From the NCBI GenBank assembly GCA_030248215.1, contig JASANG010003761.1, positions 124,001-188,000 on the forward strand: DNA of 64,000 bases. Reading direction: 5' to 3'. This document shows, in pieces, positions 20,501-30,899 of this stretch (the first letter of the stretch is position 1; each line of letters begins with the position of its first letter). The notes beneath the pieces are model-generated. The model searched no databases and was not told the origin of the DNA. It saw only the letters and a program-made list of their open reading frames with translations. The position numbers and the translations under genes are program-made. Source of the stretch: Enoplolaimus lenunculus (lineage: Eukaryota; Nematoda; Enoplea; Enoplida; Thoracostomopsidae).

Positions 20501-23102
20501 AGTTTGATAGGGAAAATATGAAGCACAGGTTTCGTTTGGAAAACGGAAGAAGTCGAAAATTTAAAACGTATAGGTTTTCCGTAGTTAGGTAGGGAAAATC
20601 TGAAGGGAGGGTTTGTTTGGAGAACGGGAAAAATGGATAATTCAAAACGCATACATTTTCGCTGGGTTAGGCAGGGAAAATCTGAAGCGAAGAATTTGTT
20701 TGGACAACTGGAACAGTGGAAAATTCAAAACGCATAGGTTTCCCCTGGTTATTCAGGGAAAATATCAAGTGTAGGTTTTGTTTAGAAAACGGGAAAACGC
20801 CTAAACTTTCCCAGCCAAAAACGGTGCTACCGGAATTACCTACACTCAATATTATGTTTAGCACCGTAGCAGCACAATAAAGGCAAAATTTGTAAGCAAA
20901 ACCCTAGGACTCAGCATGAAATGAAGTCTGAAACTTATGCGGAAAGATTGGCATTATGTTAGATGTTGTAATAAACATTGTTATGGTTTATCAAATATAT
21001 TTATTTTCAAACAGCTAGGCTTATAAAAGATCTCTGTTTCAAAGAATTCTATACGTAATTATTTTCCAATTTTCCGTTTTTCAAACAAAATCTTCTTTCA
21101 CACTTTCCCAAACTAACAAGGAAAAACCTATACGCTTTAAATTTTCCACTGTTCCACATTTCCAGCCAAACTTATGCTTGTGATTTTTCCTACCAAACCA
21201 ACAAAACTCCTAGCCGTCATACAAAAGTGGCTGCGGTGTACTCCTGGTTATAAGTTTTCTACCTTGGTTAACAGCAAGCCTTAGTGCTATACATGAGCCC
21301 ACAACGCGTAGACAATTGGCATAACTTTTAAACTAATTGTAGTAAAATAATTTTGAATTACAATTATTCAAAAAAAGTGAAAAAATTTAAAACAATACTG
21401 ACTTGCGATTGGTTCACACCGGTTTTGAATCCGTCTAAATCCACGGCGACAAACGCATTGGTTTTTATTGCATTTCATTGGAAATCGACAACTTGAAGTG
21501 CACGAGTCACCAAATTTGTTCGGTACTGAAAATATTTCATTTAAAACTGTTGTACAACTCAAACACCATCCTGTTTGCGGCTAATAAGCCAATCACTGCT
21601 CGCTTTTTTCTCACTTTTCAACAAAAATTGCTTCATAGTGCGCATAAGCACACATTTTGACAGCGACCACCGTAAATAACCTTATCCTAGGCCCATATTC
21701 TCAAATGTGTTATAGCAACTATCATCAGTTAGTAATAGGTTGTCAAACTCACTAACTATTGCAGTTCTTGAACTCAAAATTGGTACACTAGTAGGGCATA
21801 TTATATGCTAAAAATGTGCTAACTTTTGAGCCTCTCTGAATTAACTGTTTTGAAAGTTACAGGAGCTATCGCTAACTGGTGATAGGTGATACTCACATTT
21901 GAGAATACCAGCCGTAAGCGCCACGTCTGAACAATACAGCAAGATTGGCGAACTGTTTATACAACGCGTTGCCTTCCGTTTGAATAATTCAAATCTCAAC
22001 TCAACGTGAATCTTAAATATATTTGAAAATACGCACACTTGACAGTGCGTTTACCTCCAACGGCAGACCGAACGTTTTTGTGTTGGACTGCAATAGAGTA
22101 AGCTTAAGCTTTAGACTAATTTTCTTGCTTGGCTTAAGCTTAGGCTTAGAAATATGCTTATAATACTCTTCCGCCCCTTTTCTTTGCATTGCCCGCCGAT
22201 ATTTGTAACACAAGTCAGTACCGAAATGTATACTGAAAAAAGCTCGCGAGCGAAGCGATCGAGAAGCCAAACGAAATTTTAACACTAAATCATAATACAA
22301 AATTTTGGTCCTGCAACTGAGCCAAAATCTTGGGCAGGCACACTTGGATCCGCTAGTGTTTAAACGCCGTAAACAAACCATGACTGTACTTGCATTTTTC
22401 ACAACTTCCATCCGAGGTTGCTTTATAGTGCTCATGACACTGGCAAATCCCAATTGTTTGGCGACCAGAACGCACACATACTGCACCAGGATCAATGCAT
22501 TCGCGATCATCGATACATTGTTCGTTCACACGTGAACCGGACAAATCTGAAACACTATCCACATGTAGCAGGAAATGTAACTTTGCAAGAATATCCGTTT
22601 ATGTTGCAATAAGCAGTGACCATAATAGCAAGAAGAACGCGGAGACTTACGTCAACCAATAATTTTGCCCCTTATTCTACTGTTATAATTACTACAAAAT
22701 GTGTCTTGATTCTAGCCAACTTCACAGTCAAAATGCTTTTCGGCATTCATGTGAAAGAATATTACCTACTGCGCTATTCAAAGACAATATATGGAGCAAA
22801 CCATATACGACTATAGACATGCGTACCACCTTTCCTGTATTGAGATGTAATTACAACAGTTGCGTTTATGTTTGGATCGCTGAAAGCGGCACCGATGCTA
22901 AATGGACAAACAAAACGGTTTGGCCAACTCCAGAGTTCTAGAAATTTCTAACTGGAGACCGCACGATATACCATCAAAAAGAAAAACCGCCTTCAGTATC
23001 CGTAATTATTATCCAAGCGAAGTCGCGATATTCGCTCGAAATTCATTAAACCATACTTACTCGGACAGTTCGGATTGTACTTTCGATTGTCGCTTGAAAT
23101 CA
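17540..23102 (-). CDS. Cys-rich EB/lustrin-module extracellular protein, paralogue A
   Basis: Assigned exons are 23102-23061, 22937-22827, 22546-22379, 21525-21403, 19703-18675 and terminal 17676-17540. Every internal boundary is phase 1. The 22.5-kb exon holds an EB module (NEQCIDDREC..GICQCHEHY). The 21.5-kb exon holds a short Cys module (GDSCTSSCRF..QCVCRRGF). The 1.03-kb exon holds one EB-like unit, lustrin-type units (..GHCCPYGCPWG.., ..NLCCPKPC..) and two EB modules ending CRCKCGYEYRV. The terminal exon is Thr-rich, then IEDEFLQLGKVVQSFFRG and TAA. Module order matches paralogue B, so they arose by tandem duplication. The first exon is missing; candidates lie at 24.7 and 27.6 kb. Likely secreted; role unknown. 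Confidence 0.75.
17818..17985 (+). mobile_element. Telomere-repeat-bearing MITE, family M2, both ends
   Basis: Starts GTTACTTTAAAGGGCATCC and ends GCCCCATAAAGTAAC, with TTCTAGATTACATTTTTTGC and two short TTAGGC arrays between. The same plan as 12522-12686. It lies in an intron of paralogue A. Confidence 0.85.
19900..21294. mobile_element. Long-inverted-repeat element with internal tandem array, family M5
   Basis: The left end, TGTATAGCACAGGGGCTTCG onward, is matched in reverse complement by the right end before GTGCTATACA. The similarity (with gaps) covers about 130 bp and includes CCAAGGTGGAAAACT and GTATGATGGCTAGGAATT. The inside is an imperfect tandem array of roughly 75-95 bp units, each with TATAGGTTTTC, GGAAAACGGAAAAAGT and GTGGAAAATTCAAAA-like stretches. 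No protein. It sits in an intron of paralogue A; relatives are at 28545-29875. Confidence 0.75.
21691..21912. mobile_element. MITE, family M6 (ATTCTCAAAT ends), both ends
   Basis: GGCCCATATTCTCAAATGTG at the left is answered by CACATTTGAGAATACCAGCC at the right. The inverted match continues inward through CTATCACCAGTTAGCGATAG-like sequence for about 45 bp. Non-coding. Intron of paralogue A. Confidence 0.8.
22055..22190 (-). mobile_element. Telomere-repeat-bearing element, family M3 (reverse)
   Basis: CCGAACGTTTTTGTGTTGG, then AAGCTTAAGCTTTAGACTAA and a short TTAGGC stretch, ending in CTTCCGCCCC. Confidence 0.65.
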
Positions 23103-23334
23103 CTATTTGAAATAATGACAATAAACGCGTCACATTGAAAATGATTGAAAACAAAGACGGTTGCAAGTTTTGAATTCCAAAATATCGGCAACGTTTTGTC
23201 ATTTTTTATTTTTATCATTGGTCACCCGGAATACCAAAAATATGCCAGTCATAACGTAAAAGATATCTAAATACGAGTAGATTATATATTTCTAAAATTT
23301 AGTACCGTAATCTATGCTCATATTGTTGGCCCAT

Positions 23335-23500
23335 GTGTAGAACAAGTCCGGTACAGTAGTATAAGCGTATTCGTAAGCCTAAGTCTAAGCCTAAGCTTAA
23401 GCGTAAGGATAAGCTTATACCTTAGCCTAAGCGTGAACCTAAGCAAAAATAGTCTAAAGCTTGAGCTTACTCTATTACAGTCCCACAGAAAAACGTTCCG
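23335..23500 (+). mobile_element. Telomere-repeat-bearing element, family M3
   Basis: TGTGTAGAACAAGTCCGG flank, a long TAAGCC-rich core, AATAGTCTAAAGCTTGAGC and AAAACGTTCCGGCC at the right. This copy has the longest core of its family in the window. Confidence 0.75.
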
Positions 23501-23664
23501 GCCTTCTTCTATATATTTCTTAATGTATGTAGCATGTAGCACCAGATGACCATAACTCCTGCAAATTTCGAACAATAAAATAGAGAATTTCAAAATTTGG
23601 CACATTTATTGCAATTGCTTGACCTTATCCTTGGTAGCCGAGTTTGACGCTTGCAGCTGTTTTA

Positions 23665-23945
23665 CTGCGCTTGTTTCAAAACCTATTACGATCTGCTGAT
23701 AGGTGTTACAACATTCAAAAGAGTACGGTCCATAAAATGCATATAGAAGCAATCACCCGTTAGCCATAGGTTTTCAAACTGATAGAACTCCTTCCTTGAC
23801 TGCGGATGTCAAAATTAGCATAAAACAAAAACATGTCAAATGTATTAAAATCTCTGCTGAATTTCGAACGTCACCATTCACTGATTCGAAAGTTATCGCC
23901 AATCAGCGATAGGTGCAATACAAATTTGAGAATACGGGCACTAAT
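23665..23945. mobile_element. MITE, family M6
   Basis: CTGCTGATAGGTGTTACAAC near the left and CAGCGATAGGTGCAATACAA..TTTGAGAATACGGGC at the right follow the M6 inverted-end plan. The left terminus is worn. Confidence 0.55.
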
Positions 23946-24539
23946 TATAACCGTTTGGATGGGACAGATTGAGTAAACGCTTGACGTAGGAAGTATTATT
24001 CCGCAATGGTATACGTCAAAAGCACAGTGGTTATAGCACGGTTCTTAACTATATAAGTCGTGATACAAATTTTAATAAAACACTATTCGTTGATTGATTT
24101 TCAATTTTATATTTTACAAACTGAATAGAAATTACCAGACTGTGGCCGTCAATTCTTTGTGTAAAGTTTAAATAACTGATAGATGTGTTCTAGAAAGTAA
24201 TAAACAGGGCAAAACTGAACCAGAAAAATATATATATATTAATCTTTTACATGTTATTAAAATTGCAGTTGCAGCGTTGAGATCTTTTGAAAATTTACTG
24301 AACATCAAACATTTCGAAAAGCAATTTTTAAGTAATGTCATTCATTATTTTTGGTTTATTTTTTTAATTATGTCAAATGTTTCCTTAAATTAATTTAAAA
24401 CAATCATGTTTTGCCGTCAAATGTTATTAAGAAAAATCTACTCCGCCTACGCTGAAACTAGTCAACGCATGCATCTAGAGTAGGACTAGGGGTGAATTAA
24501 AAAGTAGAAACTAGCGGATATGAACTTTTCGATATATAC

Positions 24540-24615
24540 ATTAGCGGATTCAGAAAAAAGGCGGGGGGAACATACGCCCTCCCCGTTAGAAATTTCTTTG
24601 TGATAAAATAGTAAG
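24540..24615. mobile_element. Fragment of family M8
   Basis: GCGGGGGGAACATACGCCCTCCCC followed by AAATTTCTTTGTGATAAAATAGTAAGG matches the right part of the M8 copies at 3180 and 27196. Confidence 0.5.
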
Positions 24616-24699
24616 GTCCCTCTACCTTACAATAATTGGCACTGCGGTGACATCATTAAGGATTTTTGACCACTGAACAGAATTAATTTTAGGATCCCT

Positions 24700-24960
24700 A
24701 TTTATCATGCTGCAACCGGAATTGAAAACGACGAGCCATGGGTTGACAAAGTTTGCTTTCAGAAATCTCAGAAGTTAAAACTTTATACATGGCATTAAAG
24801 TTACAAACAGTCGCACTCAGCAACGCAACTTCTGTAAGAACCTGAAAGCCGAAACTTCTGGAAAAAATTCTACCGGATCCGGTACCACAGCTGGTGCAGG
24901 GAGGATGACTTTCTGCCGGAGCCAAAGCTTGTTGAAACAGTCTCCGGTTGTACCATGTCA
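24700..24960 (-). other. Candidate exon region, unassigned
   Basis: A GC-richer patch is open in two minus-strand frames. One gives PPCTSCGTGSGRIF, the other ILPAPAVVPDPVEFFPEVSA. A GTTCTT donor-like site and weak acceptors are present, but no phase-consistent join to paralogue A was fixed. It could be an N-terminal exon of that gene or a decayed repeat. Confidence 0.25.
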
Positions 24961-24999
24961 TTTAAATACTTACACTGACGTTTGTAAAAAACTTTTTCA

Positions 25000-26000
25000 A
25001 ATAGTGTTCTGAAGTTTCAATAGTAGATACACTCCAATTGTTGCACGTCAACAAATTTAAACAATCAGTTGAGTCATGTATAATACATACTTACCATTTT
25101 ATAAATACTATAATGACCGGAATATGAAGGGTCCCCATTTTGAGCCACAGTCAATAGGAGGTCCGTATCCCTAATAAGAGTCCGTAAGCGGATAGAGACC
25201 CCAAACGTTTAGTTAGAGACCATAAATGTCAATTGCCCTAATGGCAGTGCATAAATAACTCCAGGACCAAATATAGTTGAATTCGAAACCTTAAAGCATA
25301 CTTAAGTTTTTAAAGTACATTCCTAACTATAACCTTGCATTACCGATCAAGCTTTTGATACAAGACTAATGGATATATCAGTGACAATGGGCCGCGGATG
25401 GTGGGTTAAACATAAATAACAGTCTGTAACAGAATAATTGGAGGGAGGTACCTCTGGAGAATCTAAACAAATAACAGCCCCACTCTGATTCGGGTCACTG
25501 CAGTATATCCAAAAGCAAGTGGTAACAGTTTGGAATCACAAACGCAGCAAGGCGAAACGCGGTGGCGGTGGGGCTAGGGTCTTTTCGGTTATGCCTCAGC
25601 CGAGGTTTGCCGAAAAATGGTTGGATTTTGAACATTTTTGCATATTTGACCTTCTTATGACCTTCTTGATCATTCCACGCCCAAATTGGAATTATCAAAA
25701 ATTCGATACAACAAAGATTAAGTACAGTTGTTGTAATGATAAAGAATCGATTCAGCAATCCGAATCAACGGCAATTTAAAACTTTGTACTAAAATTAATT
25801 TAAGAAAACGATGTTGACACTTCTCTCACGGAGATTTTCTTCACTGTTCCACGAATGCTTTTCGTGCCAGTTGCTTGAGCATGGTTTTGACGCAATTATT
25901 CCCTCAAACGCGTTTGGTTCGCGAGGATTTTGCTCAAATTTTACAATTGTGGCCTGTAAACGCGCACTACTTAAGTGAAAAACTTTCTGTTTACTATCTA
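25000..26000. other. Stretch without recognised genes
   Basis: Two overlapping open frames on opposite strands near 25495-25779 lack splice or family support. The rest is AT-rich and unremarkable. Confidence 0.4.
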
Positions 26001-26003
26001 AAG

Positions 26004-26267
26004 CCCCTTCTCACATTGAGTTGCCTATAGGCAACAAATCGCAGTGTATATACGTTAAATAATATATATCGCACCGTGTTTAGCAATTGTAACACGCATA
26101 CATAGTACTAAATCACCACAAGGCGTAAGAGCCCCCTCGGGCTCTAGCATTAAGCTTCTATACCTGAGTGGTGATGGTATACGCCTCCCAGTCCAGTCAC
26201 TGCAGTTCAAATCCTATCATAAAAGTAGGTCTCAGGGGAAATAGAAAATATTCATGTGAGAAAGGGC
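26004..26267 (+). mobile_element. tRNA-bearing inverted-repeat element, family M4
   Basis: Starts CCCCTTCTCACATTGAG and ends TTCATGTGAGAAAGGG as inverted repeats. The plus strand carries CTGAGTGGTGATGG (A box) and CAGTTCAAATCC (B box). Order and spacing match the 14008 copy, which is in opposite orientation. Confidence 0.8.
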
Positions 26268-26599
26268 TAAGCAAAAAATTTTCAGTTTACTATCTTTAAA
26301 TGCAAATGTCAGTACTGTGACTTTTAAATATGTGGTTAGTTTCTTATTCGCTCCGCTTCACGACATTTTTTCACAATATTTCTCTATTCCCTTTCCCAAA
26401 CTTCTGGGTGCCCCATTGATGGTAGGATTGTACACTATAGCTTAGTGAATGCTTTTCGATTGCTTTGCTGTAAGCTATGCTGAGATTCGGCAATTGTTTG
26501 GACCAAGAATACAACACAGTTTATCATTAGATTTGTAATCTTCATTCATACCGTATTTTAATTCTAAGCAGGCAGCCAGCTCACCTTGTCTAGGCGGCT

Positions 26600-26730
26600 A
26601 AATCTTTTCAGGAAAAGCATACAAGGGTTTCCGTTGACTTACAAGCAAATTTGAAAATTTTCAAGGGGGCCAAAATTTTTTCAAAATGGGCTGAGCCCCC
26701 TTGGCCCCCCCTTTGGCTACAGACCCGTTC
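26600..26730. repeat. Dispersed repeat copy
   Basis: GCATACAAGGGTTTCCGTTGACTT, a GAAAATTTTCAAGGGGGCC stretch and TTGGCTACAGACCCG match the copy at 1690-1815 end to end. Type unknown. Confidence 0.55.
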
Positions 26731-27195
26731 TATGCCCATTTATGATAAAAATATTTGACACAAACCAATCTACCAAGTGTATAGCTGTAATCACTCGAAC
26801 CTCAAAATCAAAATGTCCAAAAATCTGACATCACAAATCACCACCAAATGTACATCAAAAGTATTCCAAGTCTGTAAAACTGCACGTGTACAAAATCAGT
26901 AATTATACGCACAAAATCGAATATTTCCGACATATAACTATAGCATTCTCTCTGTCCCCCGTTGCATCCAGATGACAAAGCACGCAGTGCCGTATACAAA
27001 GGGGATATACTGAAAACTTATACTTTTCTAAAATTCGTGTACTGTGATGAAAAATAGGCACATTTACAAGCTTTAGAATTAACCAACTATGTTCCAGTAA
27101 ATAATCATTTTAATGCCTAAAAAATCTTTGGTTACCCTCCTGAATTAAAATGTTAGCTGATGTGTCTCTGATTTGTGAGTATACACTGTATATAC

Positions 27196-27425
27196 AGCGG
27201 AAGATCCAGAAATTTGTGACGGGGGGGCGGGCGGACGCGGCAGTGCTGGCAACAGTGATATGAAATGAAATTTTTACTGTATACTATTAAATATGTGAAA
27301 ATTTTCTGAGGATGAAAAATTGTAAGATAGGAGGGACCGTCGTTATTTTATCGCAAAAAATTTTCTAGCGCGGGGGGGGGGGCGTACGCCCACCCCATCA
27401 TCTCCTGCTCTGGATCCGATAGTGA
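27196..27425. mobile_element. Inverted-repeat element, family M8, both ends
   Basis: CAGCGGAAGATCCAGAAATT at the left and TGCTCTGGATCCGATAGTG at the right are worn inverted ends. Between them are a G-rich run, AAAATTGTAAGATAGGAGGG, and a palindromic GGGGCGTACGCCC. Non-coding. Confidence 0.65.
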
Positions 27426-27546
27426 GTATATATACTATATTACATGAAAAATGTTTTTAAAATTTCAAAAATTAAACACAAGTCCACTGTCAGTAAAAAC
27501 TAAATACAAACTCTATCAGATGTGATGATATTGCAGTGGTTTTCAT

Positions 27547-27755
27547 TCAATGGAAAATTATTGCATTTTGTGCAAATACTACTGAACTGACATACATCAA
27601 TTGGTGACAGTTTGACTGCTGAGAAGAATATTTTGTGAAACTTAAATTTTTAGTACAAAAAGTTGAAGTCTGACGTTCCACTCGCCGACGTTCTGTTGCT
27701 GTCCAATTATTGTTTTGACTGCAGCCTACTTTTAGTGTCCCAGTTTCATGTAGGT
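27547..27755 (-). CDS. Candidate 5' exon of paralogue A
   Basis: A strong acceptor (TTCTTTTACAG) is followed by two spare bases and an open frame of 69 codons. It contains LKVGCSQNNNWTATERRRVE and three cysteines. The entry phase fits the phase-1 pattern of paralogue A, which lies downstream on the same strand. Several phase-1 donors are possible (e.g. T|GTACTA) and none stands out, so its 3' end is unknown. Confidence 0.35.
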
Positions 27756-27759
27756 CTGT

Positions 27760-27893
27760 AAAAGAATAAGCTTACATTCTAGAGTACATTATTTTGCTTA
27801 GGCTTAGGCTTAGGCTTAGGAATACACTTTTACAACGCTTTAGGTTTAGGCTTAGGAATACGCTTAATTAACTGTTACGGCCCTAAAAGTAAC
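27760..27893 (+). mobile_element. Telomere-repeat-bearing MITE, family M2
   Basis: AGCTTACATTCTAGAGTACATT, four near-perfect TTAGGC units, an ACACTTTTACAACGC spacer, a second array, and the end CTGTTACGGCCCTAAAAG then TAAC. Its left end is incomplete. Confidence 0.7.
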
Positions 27894-28134
27894 GTTGGCC
27901 AAAACGTTTTGCCTTTGGTTTTGCGTACAGAGAAATTGTCGAAATATTCGCATACAACATGATCACGATAAATTGCTATGGTTTATAACAACAACCTCTA
28001 GAGCGTTCTAGCGTCTTTATATTGAAAAATTTTGTGAATTTATAATTCGAAATTTATACTAAAAATCGAAAACTAAATTCAGTAAAAACCACACATCGTT
28101 TTATGGGAATGTGAAACATTCGGCTATTGATGAG

Positions 28135-28270
28135 AGTAGCGCTGGTATATTCTTAAGCTTAAGCCTAAACCTCAGTGTACGGCGGATAAAGCTTATAAGT
28201 AAACCTTAGCCTAAACAAAAAATTAGCCTAAGGCTTTTTACTTCATTTAGTCCTGCTAAAAATGGTTTGC
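28135..28270 (+). mobile_element. Telomere-repeat-bearing element, family M3, worn
   Basis: GGTATATTCTTAAGC, TAAGCC-like repeats and AATTAGCCTAAGGC, with a right flank worn to AAAAATGGTTTGCCC. Confidence 0.5.
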
Positions 28271-28544
28271 CCACAATGTAGGGCCAAAACTTAAATACCG
28301 ATAATACAGAACTGGTCAAAAATTATACCGGACCGAAAGTTGAATTACGGACAAACCCTGTCGAATGATATCATACAATCAATAGCAGATTTTTGCTTGC
28401 TAAGGATTCGTGTCAATAATAGAAAATGGTAAAAAATGTTTGCGTTAATGAATGAGTTCTGCTGCACTGAAATCTGTTTTCAAGTTTAGAATCAAACTGT
28501 TTAAGAATCCGTTTTACCATCGCCGTTCGACCAAACCTTGGCAC

Positions 28545-29875
28545 CATGTATAGTGCAGGAGTTTCCCGTTTTCCAAGGTGGAAACTTATGACCAGGAATA
28601 CAGTGCAGCCAATCCTGTATGACGGCTAGGGACTCCGCTGGTTCGGTAGAAAAACGCAAGCATAAGTTTGGCTCGAAAAGTGGAAAATTACTAAGACTGG
28701 ATATTGCCGTCCCCCGCAAGCCCCCCCGGACTAGGCGGTTCTCATACTGAAGCACCAAACTGTTCAAAACTATTTCAGTAATTTTAGCTGTTTCAATAAT
28801 AAAATGCTTAGTGCAGGGTTACAAGTGAAAAAGTTACCCCACACCCACATTTGCGTAGTGGAAATTGAAAACTACAAAATTGTCAATTAAACGCCTAGAA
28901 ATTATAAGGTTTCGTCGAAAAAAATTGAAGCATAAAATTTGTTTGAAAAACGGAAATGTGGAAAATTCAAACGCCTACATTTTTCATGATTTGGTACGAA
29001 AAATTTGAAGCGCAGCCACTCCTGTATGACGGCAAGGCGTTCCTCTGGTTTTGTAGGAACAATTTCAAGCATTATTTTGGCTGGGAAAGTTTAGGCGTTT
29101 AAATTTTCTACTTTTTCCGTTTTCTAAACAAAACCTACGCTTCAGAGTTTAACCAAAGAAAACCTATACGCACGCACTAAATTTTCCACGTTTTCCAAAC
29201 AAAACCTATGCTTCAGATTTCTCTGCCTAACCAGGGAAAACCTATAAGCTTTGAAGTTTCCACTTTTCCCGTTTTCCAAACAAAACTTTCGCGTCAGATT
29301 TTTTTCTACCAACCAGGGGAAAGTCTGGGCGTTTAAATTATCCACGTTCTCCGTTTTCTAAATAAAACCTACGCTTCAGATTATCTGTGCCTAACAAGGG
29401 AAAACCTATGAGTTTTGAATATTCCACTTTTCCCGTTCACAAATCAAAACCTACGCTTCAAAGAGTCCCTACCAAACTACATGAAAACAAGCGTTCAAAT
29501 GTTCCACTTTTCCCGCTTACCGAACCTCGCATGCAGCTCTAACTGTCCCTATCAGCTAAAAAGAATCATATAACTAGGTTTGAATTTTCCACTTTTCAAC
29601 TTTTCCCGTTTTCTGAACCGAACTACATATCCCAATTTTCCATCCAGACCAACCAAACTGTTTCTTCCCGAAAAGACCTAGAGAAAACCTATACGTTTAG
29701 CTTTTCCACTTTTCTCCGTTTCTGAACCTCACCCACACTTCTAACTTTCCTACCTAGCAATAGAAATAATATATTTACGCTTGAATTTTTAACTTTTCCT
29801 ATATTCCGAAACGAACCACACATCCCAATTCTCCAGACAAACCAATGAAAGGGTTCCTTTTCTATCAATGCCAAA
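28545..29875. mobile_element. Tandem-array element, family M5, second copy
   Basis: TGTATAGTGCAGGAG, CCAAGGTGGAAACTTATGACC and TGTATGACGGCTAGG repeat the end of the 19900 element. A second, partial end lies near 29010 (CTCCTGTATGACGGC). From about 29090 an array of units with TTTTCCAAACAAAACCTA and CCAGGGAAAACCTATA runs in the opposite orientation to the other copy. The right inverted end was not found. Confidence 0.65.
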
Positions 29876-29929
29876 GACAGCCTATAAAATTAACTATTGT
29901 ACAAACTTGGTAGGCGAGACCGTTATAAC

Positions 29930-30780
29930 ACATTGTAGCAGGGTGTAAATGGATAGTAAAATAACGGAAAATGGATATTGTAGTTCAACAGATTCATAGA
30001 TGTTTTGTGTTTTTGCCAACAGAACTGAGAAGTGCAAATAAGCGCGGGGACTTTAAAAATTAAAAAATGGCAGATGCATCAAAATTTTAAGATTTTGGAA
30101 AAACTTCATAATTTTCATTTCATATCAAACAATTGTAGCAAGAATTAGTTGCCACAACAGCAATAGTCGAAGCTACCACTCTACTAGAAAAGTTTGCTAG
30201 TCAATTTAACACTTCTCCACCGCTCATATGGAGATTACAACAAAAATACAAAACAATAGGCAGAGGCACAAATAGCTAACAAGAATTATCCAGACTTTGA
30301 TCTCAACACATGATATATTCTGATAAAACTAGAAAATGTGTTAAACGAAAACCACTCACTGATTTCTAATATGCTGTCAAAATACCGGCCAATAATAACT
30401 GTCCCCACTTTGATCTCAACACATGATATTCTGATAAACTAGAAAATATGTAAACGTAAACTACCATTCTTATCCGACATAAACTTCTAAAATAGTTTCG
30501 CTTAGGGTTTTCTCGGCAACTCGTTTACAAAATTTTTTTGTTCGCTAAGTTTAACTTTCGGCACAAGCTTATGTAACTAATCGGAAGTTTCCCAAAACTT
30601 AAAACTAAACTTTTTGACACTTCAAAATATAGCTACTTACTTTAGTTAAGCGCAACATTTTCGCTCCGGTGCCGTCCGGCATTTTTCATCTCCATCTGCC
30701 TCGTGAACGATAGCAAATGACTATAAAAACTGTATGAAATGGGCAACTCAACAATCTACCTGCTCATTTATGGAACAAAC
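29930..30780. other. Stretch without recognised genes
   Basis: A short duplication, TTTGATCTCAACACATGATA, occurs near 30297 and 30412. No exon was seen. Confidence 0.35.
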
Positions 30781-30791
30781 ACCTCAAATCG

Positions 30792-30797
30792 TTTATT
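30792..30797 (-). promoter_or_regulatory. Poly(A) signal of the 30.9-35.1 kb gene
   Basis: Minus-strand AATAAA about 100 bases after the TAG stop at 30900-30902. Confidence 0.45.
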
Positions 30798-30899
30798 TTA
30801 AAATATATATTGTACACATACAGTGCAAGAGGCGTGCATAACAAGACAGTTCGAAAATAACACAATGAAATATTTCATGACATTTTGCAATAAATTAAG

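Noticed and set aside
26340-26530. Minus-strand frame with WSKQLPNLSIAY-type sequence
   Set aside because: It has no good acceptor or donor and no neighbouring exon in phase.
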